12,165 nt of DNA from CAUZIB01 sp963578805 (lineage in GTDB: Bacteria > Acidobacteriota > Vicinamibacteria > Vicinamibacterales > UBA8438): assembly GCA_963578805.1 (NCBI GenBank), contig CAUZDY010000069.1, positions 1 to 12,165 of the forward strand. Direction: 5' to 3'. Every line of letters begins with the position of its first letter. The first letter of the stretch is position 1. This document shows positions 5,735 through 12,165 of the stretch, one piece after another. Under the pieces are notes generated by a model. It saw only the letters and a program-made list of their open reading frames with translations. It did not search any database and had not been told where the DNA came from. The position numbers were made by a program, and so were the translations under genes.

Positions 5735-8700
5735 ATGAGACAAAAAAGAACGCCACTGATCTTGGTTGGCTTGCTCATTGCTATCGGCGGATTTGTGAGC
5801 GGCTGCCGGTCCGGGCAGTCAGATAGCGAGACCCTGACAGAACCGGGTGCCCCGACAGCGATAGACGTTACGGTCGACGAAGGTACGTCGATGTCGGTAG
5901 CCGTGTCCCCTGACGGCCGAACACTCGCGGTTGATTTACAGGGCAGCATCTGGACCCTTCCAGCGTCGGGCGGTGCGGCGACGCGCATTACCGACGTCTT
6001 CAACGACGCACGCCAACCCACCTGGTCTCCGGACGGACGAACCATCGCCTTCTTCAGCTTTCGTGACGGGGGCTATGACATCTGGGCCGTGGAATCAGAT
6101 GGTACGAATCAACGCAAGCTGACGTGGGGGCCCTTCGACGACCGCGAACCCACCTGGTCGCACGACGGCACACGCCTGGCCTTTTCGTCGGACCGCAGCA
6201 GTCAGCTCGGCGGCGACTACAACATCTGGGTAATGGACGTGGCCACCGGAGAGCTTCGACAGGTGACGAACGACTCAGCCAACGACTTTATGCCATCGTG
6301 GTCACCAGACGACACAGAGATCGCGTTCATCTCCCAGCGAGGTGCCACGCCGGCGAACAGGGCTGGGGGTCGCCGCGGCCGCGGGCAACAGTCGGTCTGG
6401 ATCGCCAACGTATCAGAAGGTTCTGAACGGAGGCTCACAAGCGCCATGTCCAGGGCCGACGCGCCCTCGTGGGGCCCCGGTGGCCAGATTGTGTATCACA
6501 CACTAACCGACGGTGAGAGTCGTCTGGAAGTCGATGGAACGCCGCTGACCAGCAGCGAGAACGCGTTCCCGTTCCGCGTTAGTTGGGGCTCATCCGGCGA
6601 GTTCTACTACACGTCGGACGGTAAGATCCGAAAACGTGCGCTCGAGTCAAGCGAAGCCGAGACCATCGAATTCACCGCAACCCTTCGAGTGACGCCACCC
6701 AGCTACGCGAAGCGTCCTCGCGACTTCGATAGCACTTCGCCCCGCAAGGCACTCGGTCTCGTGCGGCCGACGGTTTCACCAGACGGCACGAAGGTGGCTT
6801 TCGCCGCGCTCAACGACATCTACGTAATGCCGATCGGCGCGGAGCCGGAGAACATCACCAACGACTCGGCCTACGACACTGACCCCGCCTGGTCACCAGA
6901 CGGATCCCAACTCGTGTACTCATCGGACAAGGGAGGCAACCAACTGCAGCTCTGGGTCCACGACATGGCCACGGGCCACAGCCGACAGCTGACGACAATG
7001 TCGACACAGCCACTGGGCGCAGCCTGGTCGCCTGACGGGACGCGCATCGCGGTCTTTAACGTCACGGGTATGTGGCGCGTCGCCGAGTTTTCGGTCGTCA
7101 ACGTCGCCACTGGTACGGTCACCAAGGTGCACGACCAGCTCCCGCAGCCTGGTCCGCCCACGTGGTCTCCAGACGGGACGCGACTCGCGATCGCCGGGAG
7201 CTTGCCGTACTCCAGCCGCTTCCGTGAAGGGACGAACCAGGTTCTGACGATGTCGGCAACGGCCGATGGCGACGACCGGTGGTACGTACCGGTGCGACAT
7301 CTCTCGATCGACTCACGTGGCGGCTGCGGACCGGTCTGGTCACCGGATGGAACAAAGATGGCGGCTATCTACGAGGGGACCCTTTCGGTTTGGCCGGTTG
7401 CTGCCTCCGGTGAACCGCTCGGCCCACCGCGACAGGTGACGACCGAACATGCCAACTCGCCAAGCTGGCAGGGAGACTCGAAGCATCTCGTGTACCTGAG
7501 CGACGACAAGCTGAAGCGAGTAAACATCGAGACAGGCGAGGTGCGCGAACTCGCCGTGAATCTGACCTATACAGTAGATGTTCCAGAGACACGTCTCGTC
7601 ATACATGCTTCACGTTTGGTCGACGGCACGAACGAAACGGCAAAGAACGATGTAGACATCGTGATCGAGGGCAACCGCATCGGCAGTATCGAGCCGCATG
7701 TCGAGGATTTGCATGCGGGAACGGTCGTAGACGCCTCCGGATTGACCGTCATGCCAGGTCTCATCGAGTGGCACTCCCACCTCCAGCCCGACTTCGGTGA
7801 AGCGGCGGGCCGCGCGCACCTGGCGTTCGGTGTCACGACGGTCAGAAGTCCTGGCGGCATTCCCTATGAAGCCGTTGAGGAGCGCGAGGCAAGCGACGCC
7901 AATCTCCGGATCGCACCACGGTACTTCACAACCGGTCATCTAATGGAGTACGAGCGCGTGTACTACAAGATGGGGATCGCTATCGCAAGTCCGAGGCATC
8001 TTGAGCTTGAGCTACGGCGGGCGCAGGTACTGCAATACGACCTGCTCAAGAGCTATGTCCGGATGACCGACGTCCTGCAGAAACGAATCGTCGAGTTCGC
8101 GCACGATATCGGAGTTCCCGCCTCAACTCACGAAATCTATCCCGCAGCACTCGTGGGGATGGACGGCAGCGAGCACACCTCGGGCACGAGCCGTCGCGGC
8201 TACTCGCCGAAGATCGGGACGCTGCAGCAAAGCTATGCGGACGTGTCACAGATCTTCGGCGCGACCGGCACGATCTGGTGCCCGATGGTCTCGCGGACAG
8301 GACTCGCGCGCCTCTGGGAACTGGAACCGGAGATGCGGATGGACCCGCGCTTCAGCCTGTATCCAGGCTGGATGCAACGCCAGGTGTCTGGACAAGGCGG
8401 CCGTCTCGGAGCAGGTAGCCAAGCTGGGGCTGGTGAAATCCCTGGCACCCTGCAGATGGTCATGAACATCCAGAAGGCCGGTGGCAAGGTCGTGGCTGGA
8501 ACTGACTCGCCAAATGCGTTCAACCTGCACGGCGAGCTGATGGCCTACGTGATGGCTGGCATGACGCCCTATCAGGCGCTCCGGGCCGCCACGGTGGTCC
8601 CGGCCGAGGCGCTCGGCCTCGATGCCGGCAGCATCGAAGTGGGAAGGCTCGCGGATTTAGTGATCGTGGAGGGTAACCCGCTCGAAGACATCACCGCCAC

Positions 8701-8788
8701 TCACCGGGTCCGGCATGTCGTCTCGAACGGCCGCGCCTATAGCGTTGAGGACTTGCTTACCGGCAGCGCTGGTGGGCCCACGCCGTAG
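5735..8788 (+). CDS. PD40 beta-propeller / amidohydrolase fusion lipoprotein
   Basis: A 1017-residue protein. ATG at 5735 with GGAG ten bases upstream; the N-terminus is a lipoprotein signal with lipobox Val21-Ser22-Gly23-Cys24. Residues about 35-610 are roughly a dozen TolB/PD40-type blades, recognised by repeated 'P.WSPDG..(I/L)A' followed by a strand ending in IW or LW, probably two stacked propellers. Residues about 622-1000 are an amidohydrolase (imidazolonepropionase/dihydroorotase-like) domain, opening 'VIHASRLVDG'. All metal ligands expected of the superfamily can be assigned: His680 and His682 (EWHSH), Lys772 as candidate carboxylated lysine (LLKSYV), His799 (STHEI), His814 (SEHTSG) and catalytic Asp924 (GTDSPN). 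The C-terminal 'GSIEVGRLADLVIVEGNPLEDI' is also typical. Such fusions are common in Acidobacteria and Gemmatimonadota and are presumed to hydrolyse cyclic amides or peptide-like substrates in the envelope; the real substrate is unknown. Downstream it converges with the HD-domain gene. Confidence 0.92.
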   Translation: MRQKRTPLILVGLLIAIGGFVSGCRSGQSDSETLTEPGAPTAIDVTVDEGTSMSVAVSPDGRTLAVDLQGSIWTLPASGGAATRITDVFNDARQPTWSPDGRTIAFFSFRDGGYDIWAVESDGTNQRKLTWGPFDDREPTWSHDGTRLAFSSDRSSQLGGDYNIWVMDVATGELRQVTNDSANDFMPSWSPDDTEIAFISQRGATPANRAGGRRGRGQQSVWIANVSEGSERRLTSAMSRADAPSWGPGGQIVYHTLTDGESRLEVDGTPLTSSENAFPFRVSWGSSGEFYYTSDGKIRKRALESSEAETIEFTATLRVTPPSYAKRPRDFDSTSPRKALGLVRPTVSPDGTKVAFAALNDIYVMPIGAEPENITNDSAYDTDPAWSPDGSQLVYSSDKGGNQLQLWVHDMATGHSRQLTTMSTQPLGAAWSPDGTRIAVFNVTGMWRVAEFSVVNVATGTVTKVHDQLPQPGPPTWSPDGTRLAIAGSLPYSSRFREGTNQVLTMSATADGDDRWYVPVRHLSIDSRGGCGPVWSPDGTKMAAIYEGTLSVWPVAASGEPLGPPRQVTTEHANSPSWQGDSKHLVYLSDDKLKRVNIETGEVRELAVNLTYTVDVPETRLVIHASRLVDGTNETAKNDVDIVIEGNRIGSIEPHVEDLHAGTVVDASGLTVMPGLIEWHSHLQPDFGEAAGRAHLAFGVTTVRSPGGIPYEAVEEREASDANLRIAPRYFTTGHLMEYERVYYKMGIAIASPRHLELELRRAQVLQYDLLKSYVRMTDVLQKRIVEFAHDIGVPASTHEIYPAALVGMDGSEHTSGTSRRGYSPKIGTLQQSYADVSQIFGATGTIWCPMVSRTGLARLWELEPEMRMDPRFSLYPGWMQRQVSGQGGRLGAGSQAGAGEIPGTLQMVMNIQKAGGKVVAGTDSPNAFNLHGELMAYVMAGMTPYQALRAATVVPAEALGLDAGSIEVGRLADLVIVEGNPLEDITATHRVRHVVSNGRAYSVEDLLTGSAGGPTP

Positions 8789-8930
8789 ATAAGCGGCGCG
8801 TCCCCGTCCAGGCATACAGAAACCGGACGTGTCGATACTGATGTTTTGTACGCTGGGCCGGAGTTATGAAAACATGAGGCCGGCTTCAGTATGACCCGCC
8901 TGGCGTCGGCGTGAGACTCAACCCAGTGGG

Positions 8931-9710
8931 CTACAGCGGCCGATCCGGGTTGATGATAGAACGCCACATGTGAGCAACAGGGCTGTTGTCGAACCCAATC
9001 CCCTCCTTGGGTTGCTTGAACTGACGACCGATCACGTCTGTGAACTCCTCGACCTTCACTTCCCGCGCGTCAGGATCGAATGCGTACTGGTCGTTGACCG
9101 TGACCAGACGAGCCTCCATGTAATAGCGGTGATTTCGAGCGAATTCGTAGTCGGCCTTGATGTACTGATCCGGCTCATAGTCATGCCCAAAGATGCGGTT
9201 GTAAGCATCCGGATACTCGTAGCCGACCGATTGATCGGGAAAGAACCGGAGGGCTTGGTGATACTTGACAGCCCAACTGACCCTCTCATCGACATACGGC
9301 GCGAAAAGCTGCGCCCCCCAATAGCCATGGTCAACCTTGATCAGATTCTGCGTGACGTCGTGAATCAAGCAGGCAAAGACGATTCTCTCTGGCTGGCCGG
9401 TCTTCATGGCGTGCGTAGCACTCTGAAGCACATGTCGAGCCGGCGCGAAGCGCTGATTAAAGAAGTCGATCAATGTCGGCTTCGCTGGCATCTGATCAAA
9501 CGGCTCGGGCTGAGGGGTGAACAGGTTGCCTGTTCCACGCGGCGCCTGAAGCTCGACCGCTGGCAGACCTGGCTGCCCAAAACGAGGAGCCCGATCCAAC
9601 TCGTCGGTCATGAAATGCTCGAGGGCCTCTGCCCGGTCTTCGTGGGACATGGCCGCCACCGCTGCCATGCCACCGACCGATGCGAAGAACTTCCGTCTGT
9701 CGACATTCAT
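8931..9710 (-). CDS. Tat-exported HD-domain protein, MIOX/PhnZ-like diiron oxygenase candidate
   Basis: A 259-residue protein starting at the ATG at 9710, with AGGAGG four bases upstream; an upstream in-frame start at 9752 has no ribosome site and would bury the signal. The N-terminus holds a twin-arginine motif, Asp4-Arg5-Arg6-Lys7-Phe8-Phe9, and a short hydrophobic Ala/Gly-rich segment. The core is an HD fold: 'RHVLQSATHAM' (92-102), 'ACLIHDV' with His117-Asp118, 'DHGYWGA' with His128, and 'VKYHQALRFF' with His151. The first block aligns well with human myo-inositol oxygenase 'FHAFQTAE...GLLHDLGK' (His98, His123, Asp124), making His93 the extra first-sphere histidine that marks mixed-valent diiron oxygenases rather than HD phosphohydrolases. 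A later Asp (Asp168 or Asp177) could be the sixth ligand. Family assignment is inference from motif spacing. The gene follows the FKBP gene by 47 bp, probably in one operon, and converges with the amidohydrolase gene. Confidence 0.72.
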   Translation of the reverse strand: MNVDRRKFFASVGGMAAVAAMSHEDRAEALEHFMTDELDRAPRFGQPGLPAVELQAPRGTGNLFTPQPEPFDQMPAKPTLIDFFNQRFAPARHVLQSATHAMKTGQPERIVFACLIHDVTQNLIKVDHGYWGAQLFAPYVDERVSWAVKYHQALRFFPDQSVGYEYPDAYNRIFGHDYEPDQYIKADYEFARNHRYYMEARLVTVNDQYAFDPDAREVKVEEFTDVIGRQFKQPKEGIGFDNSPVAHMWRSIINPDRPL

Positions 9711-9757
9711 AGAACCTCCTGCAGATCGAGTTGGAAAATATTGTGCCACCATAGCTG

Positions 9758-10459
9758 CTAATTCGGAATGATGTCCAGTAGCTCAACCTCGAACATAAGC
9801 GCCGCGTTGCCAGGAATCCCTGGTGGACCCTGCGGACCGTAGGCCAGATTCGGAGGACAAACCAGCCGGCTCGTGCCACCAACGCTAATATGCTGTAGAC
9901 CTTCAGTCCAGCAAGGGATCACGCCGTCCAGCGGGAAGGTCGCGGGCTCGCCTCGGTCTACGGAGCTATCGAATACCGTGCCGTCGCGGAGCGTCCCATG
10001 GTAGTGCACCTGCACGGTGTCCTTGGCTGTCGGACTGGCTCCTGTTCCAACGATGATCTCCTGGATAACAATTCCTGACTCTGTGCGCTCCGCCCCTTCG
10101 ACACCAGCCTGTTCTTCTAAGAACGCGGTCGCCTGGATCAATTCGCCCTCGGCGACTCCGGCAGCCTGCTGCTCCATGAAAGCCTGGATCTTGGGACCAT
10201 ACTCACTGAGTTCTACCAGGGCGTCCTCACCAAGGACCGCGTCACTCAGGCCACGCTGTATAAACGTAAGGTTCTCGGCCGAAAAGCCATTACCAGACAC
10301 GTTCTGTGCAAGTGCCTGGCCCAGAGCATTGAGGATTTTCTGGTCTTCTGTTTCTGGCACGCCGCCGGTTACACCAGCCGCCGGAACCGACTCCGGCGTG
10401 CAGGCGGACGACACGCAGCACAGAGCGAGAATAACCACGAACCGGACGATAGTTCGCAC
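9758..10459 (-). CDS. FKBP-type peptidyl-prolyl cis-trans isomerase lipoprotein
   Basis: A 233-residue protein. The GTG at 10459 is chosen because GGGAGGAG lies five bases upstream; an upstream GTG at 10486 would place the ribosome site inside the gene. Residues 1-20 form a lipoprotein signal with lipobox Ser18-Ala19-Cys20 after a hydrophobic core. Residues about 36-100 are an FKBP_N-like helical dimerisation domain, as in FkpA and Mip; residues about 125-232 are the FKBP catalytic domain. Active-site residues of FKBP12 are all present: Tyr153 (VHYHG), Phe163-Asp164 (VFDSS), Phe175, Val180-Ile181 and Trp184 (GVIPCW), Tyr207 (LAYG) and Phe223. It should speed prolyl isomerisation during folding of exported proteins, anchored at the outer or inner membrane. 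It is the first gene of a probable operon with the HD-domain protein and diverges from the molybdoenzyme operon. Confidence 0.92.
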   Translation of the reverse strand: MRTIVRFVVILALCCVSSACTPESVPAAGVTGGVPETEDQKILNALGQALAQNVSGNGFSAENLTFIQRGLSDAVLGEDALVELSEYGPKIQAFMEQQAAGVAEGELIQATAFLEEQAGVEGAERTESGIVIQEIIVGTGASPTAKDTVQVHYHGTLRDGTVFDSSVDRGEPATFPLDGVIPCWTEGLQHISVGGTSRLVCPPNLAYGPQGPPGIPGNAALMFEVELLDIIPN

Positions 10460-10608
10460 AGTAACTCCTCCCAATTTTTTCAGCACGCGATACGTTACGG
10501 TTCACTGATCCACTCATAGCTCAATTCAAGAGATATCTGTTCCAGTCGTGTGATCTTCAAGACTATCGTCTCACCCTCCCACCGGGTGCCCAGTGGTTCC
10601 TTTTAAAC

Positions 10609-10614
10609 TATGAT
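10609..10614 (+). promoter_or_regulatory. -10 element TATGAT predicting a leaderless transcript
   Basis: TATGAT matches the sigma70 -10 consensus at five of six positions and ends seven bases before the ATG of the 2Fe-2S subunit gene, which would put the transcription start on or next to the A of the ATG. There is no Shine-Dalgarno in the intervening bases, consistent with leaderless translation. No good -35 hexamer is visible at 17 bp. Confidence 0.45.
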
Positions 10615-10621
10615 GTAAATT

Positions 10622-11131
10622 ATGGTGACCACACTTAATGTTAACGGTTCGCCAACGACGGTCGACGTTCCGTCCGACATGCCGCTCTTGTGGATCCTTC
10701 GGGATGTGCTCAACCTTCGTGGCACTAAGTATGGTTGTGGTATCGGTCAATGCGGCGCCTGCACAGTGCATCTTGACGGAGAACCCGCTCGTTCCTGCCA
10801 GGTATCAGTTTCAGCGGCCACCGGCCCGCGCATCACGACAATCGAGGGACTTTCTCCGAACGGCTCGCACCCGGTTCAACAGGCCTGGCAGGAGTTCGAC
10901 GTGCCGCAGTGTGGCTATTGCCAGGCTGGGCAGCTCATGTCTGCCGCGGCTCTGCTCGCCAGAAATCGGACACCGACGGATGCCGATATTGACATTGCCA
11001 TGAACGGCAATCTGTGTCGCTGCGGTACGTATCTGCGAATTCGCCGGGCCATCCACGCGGCAGCTTCGATCTCGGCTCCTGAACCGACTGCGTCGGACCA
11101 AGCTGCCCGCGTCCACCCTACTGACAAGTAA
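10622..11131 (+). CDS. iorA: 2Fe-2S small subunit of xanthine dehydrogenase-family oxidoreductase (isoquinoline 1-oxidoreductase alpha-like)
   Basis: A 169-residue protein, the usual size for this subunit, starting at the ATG at 10622 (no alternative with a ribosome site). The N-terminal plant-ferredoxin-type 2Fe-2S domain has Cys39, Cys44, Cys47 and Cys59 (CGIGQCGAC...C); the C-terminal helical 2Fe-2S domain has Cys97, Cys100, Cys132 and Cys134 (CGYC...CRC). All eight cluster ligands are present. The 'DVPQCGYCQAGQLMSAAALL' block and 'NGNLCRCGTYLRIRRAI' are closest in style to isoquinoline 1-oxidoreductase alpha and related periplasmic molybdenum hydroxylases that lack a FAD subunit. It passes electrons from the molybdenum centre to an outside acceptor. 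It has no signal peptide and probably crosses the membrane together with its Tat-bearing partner, encoded nine bases downstream. Confidence 0.9.
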   Translation: MVTTLNVNGSPTTVDVPSDMPLLWILRDVLNLRGTKYGCGIGQCGACTVHLDGEPARSCQVSVSAATGPRITTIEGLSPNGSHPVQQAWQEFDVPQCGYCQAGQLMSAAALLARNRTPTDADIDIAMNGNLCRCGTYLRIRRAIHAAASISAPEPTASDQAARVHPTDK

Positions 11132-11140
11132 GAAGACCTC

Positions 11141-12165
11141 TTGGACCCCACTCGAATCGACCGTCGCTGTTTTTTTCGTGTGACCGCACTAGCCGGCGGC
11201 GGGATCCTCCTCGGCAGCTACGTCGACCCGGTGGCCGAGGTGTTTGGACAACCGGTGCGTCCTGCCGAGAACTTCATACCACAGGCTTTCATCCGTATTA
11301 CGTCTGACGGCGCTGTGACGATCATAGCCAAGAACCCCGAGACCGGTCAGGGGGTTAAGACGATGCTGCCTATGCTGATCGCCGAGGAACTCGACGTCGA
11401 TTGGCACGACGTGACGCTCGAACAAGCCGACCTCGATGTGTCGAAGTATGGACGGCAGCGAGCCGGCGGTAGCTCCGCAACGCCGGTCAACTGGGATCCC
11501 CTTCGTCAAGTTGGCGCGGCGGTTCGACAGATGCTCATCGCGGCAGCAGCACAGACGTGGGGCGTATCACCAAGCGAGTGTGAGACTTCTTCTGGTTCTG
11601 TTCTCCATCGACCGTCCGACCGTGCCCTCGGCTACGGGCAGCTGGCAGCGACGGCCGCGACCTTGACACCGCCAGAACTGGATGCGGTGCCCTTGAAGGA
11701 TCCGGCAAACTACAAGCTCATTGGTCACTCGACATCGGGTGTCGACAACGCCGCGATTGTCGTCGGTAAACAGTCCTACGGTATCGATCTCGAGATCCCA
11801 GGTCTCCGCTACGCGGTCTTCGAGAAGTGCCCGGTGTTTGGAGGCAAGCCGCTTACTGCAAATCTGGAAACGATCAAAAGGCTTCCGGGCGTACGGCACG
11901 CCTTCATCGTCGAAAGTGACGACGAGCGGAGTTATACACGAGCCCGCGGTAGGCTGTCTGGCTTGGCTGGCGGTGTCGCAATCGTGGCTGACACCTGGTG
12001 GCAAGCGCAGTCAGCTCGCCAGAGCCTGCAGGTGGAGTGGGACGAGGGACGATTTGCCGACCAGAACTCTGACGACCTGGCACGTCAAGCGGACGAGCTC
12101 TCACAGCAACCACCCGCATTCACACTACGGAGTGATGGGGACGCCGAAAGCACATTGCCGGATGC
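11141..12165 (+). CDS. iorB: Molybdopterin-binding large subunit of isoquinoline 1-oxidoreductase-like enzyme (partial)
   Basis: Open from a TTG at 11141 to the window edge, 341 codons plus two bases; full members are about 700-750 residues, so less than half is present. TTG is inferred as the start because a stop lies four codons upstream and the next in-frame start (GTG at 11180) would remove the Tat motif. The N-terminus Asp7-Arg8-Arg9-Cys10-Phe11-Phe12 followed by a Gly/Leu-rich stretch is a Tat signal. Family landmarks: 'VTIIAKNPETGQGVKT', 'LPMLIAEELDVDW', 'YGRQRAGGSSATPVNWDPLRQ' and the hammerhead segment 'LRYAVFEKCPVFGGK'. The enzyme hydroxylates an N-heterocycle or oxidises an aldehyde at a Mo-cytosine-dinucleotide centre, with water as oxygen donor. 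The gene is spaced nine bases from the 2Fe-2S subunit gene in one operon. The nucleophilic Glu lies beyond the window and cannot be checked. Confidence 0.9.
   Translation, partial: MDPTRIDRRCFFRVTALAGGGILLGSYVDPVAEVFGQPVRPAENFIPQAFIRITSDGAVTIIAKNPETGQGVKTMLPMLIAEELDVDWHDVTLEQADLDVSKYGRQRAGGSSATPVNWDPLRQVGAAVRQMLIAAAAQTWGVSPSECETSSGSVLHRPSDRALGYGQLAATAATLTPPELDAVPLKDPANYKLIGHSTSGVDNAAIVVGKQSYGIDLEIPGLRYAVFEKCPVFGGKPLTANLETIKRLPGVRHAFIVESDDERSYTRARGRLSGLAGGVAIVADTWWQAQSARQSLQVEWDEGRFADQNSDDLARQADELSQQPPAFTLRSDGDAESTLPD

Noticed and set aside
8789..8930. Possible bidirectional terminator between the amidohydrolase and HD genes
   Set aside because: Only a 5-bp GCCGG/CCGGC pairing with an 18-nt loop and no T tract was found; too weak to call.
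8970..9761. 263-codon open frame on the plus strand, antisense to the HD-domain gene
   Set aside because: It mirrors the HD gene almost end to end, has no ribosome site or recognisable motif, and the minus-strand frame has a Tat signal, AGGAGG and HD motifs. It is a codon-bias shadow.
10017..10508. 163-codon plus-strand frame over the FKBP gene
   Set aside because: Antisense shadow; the minus-strand frame has all FKBP active-site residues.

Overview
The window looks like an ordinary chromosomal stretch of a Gram-negative-type bacterium of moderately high GC (roughly 57-58% by eye). Lipoprotein and twin-arginine signal peptides dominate, and the families present (NHL propeller lipoprotein, DUF2911, CHRD domain, PD40-amidohydrolase fusion, isoquinoline oxidoreductase-like molybdoenzyme) are common together in environmental Acidobacteriota (Vicinamibacteria-like) and Gemmatimonadota. 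That taxonomic guess is inference; there is no rRNA, tRNA or marker gene in the window. No mobile element, CRISPR array, phage gene or RNA gene was recognised.

Layout. 1-834 (minus, cut at the window edge): NHL-repeat lipoprotein. 835-1408: 574 bp non-coding divergent region with an iron-box-like inverted repeat. 1409-2314 (plus): EamA/DMT ten-helix transporter. 2461-3081 (minus): secreted DUF2911 protein, convergent with the transporter. 3082-3456: divergent regulatory region with an 11-bp motif repeated once in front of each flanking gene. 3457-5412 (plus): exported amidase-signature enzyme carrying a C-terminal CHRD domain. 5413-5734: non-coding, with a 29-nt pure pyrimidine tract and a 21-bp-spaced direct repeat. 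5735-8788 (plus): 1017-residue lipoprotein with a PD40 beta-propeller array and an amidohydrolase domain with all metal ligands. 8931-9710 and 9758-10459 (minus, probable two-gene operon read FKBP first): FKBP-type prolyl isomerase lipoprotein, then a Tat-exported HD-domain protein whose ligand pattern resembles MIOX/PhnZ mixed-valent diiron oxygenases. 10622-11131 and 11141-12165 (plus, operon): 2Fe-2S small subunit and Tat-exported molybdopterin large subunit of an isoquinoline 1-oxidoreductase-like enzyme; the large subunit runs off the window.

How it fits together. Seven of the nine proteins have a signal for export or envelope anchoring, and five are enzymes. The only cytoplasmically made soluble protein, the 2Fe-2S subunit, probably travels with its Tat-targeted partner. 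An exported amidase, an amidohydrolase and a molybdenum hydroxylase side by side would suit periplasmic attack on amides or N-heterocycles, but nothing here proves that they share a pathway. The most unusual items are the Tat-exported HD-domain oxygenase-like protein and the amidase-CHRD fusion. No clear new multi-gene system is visible.
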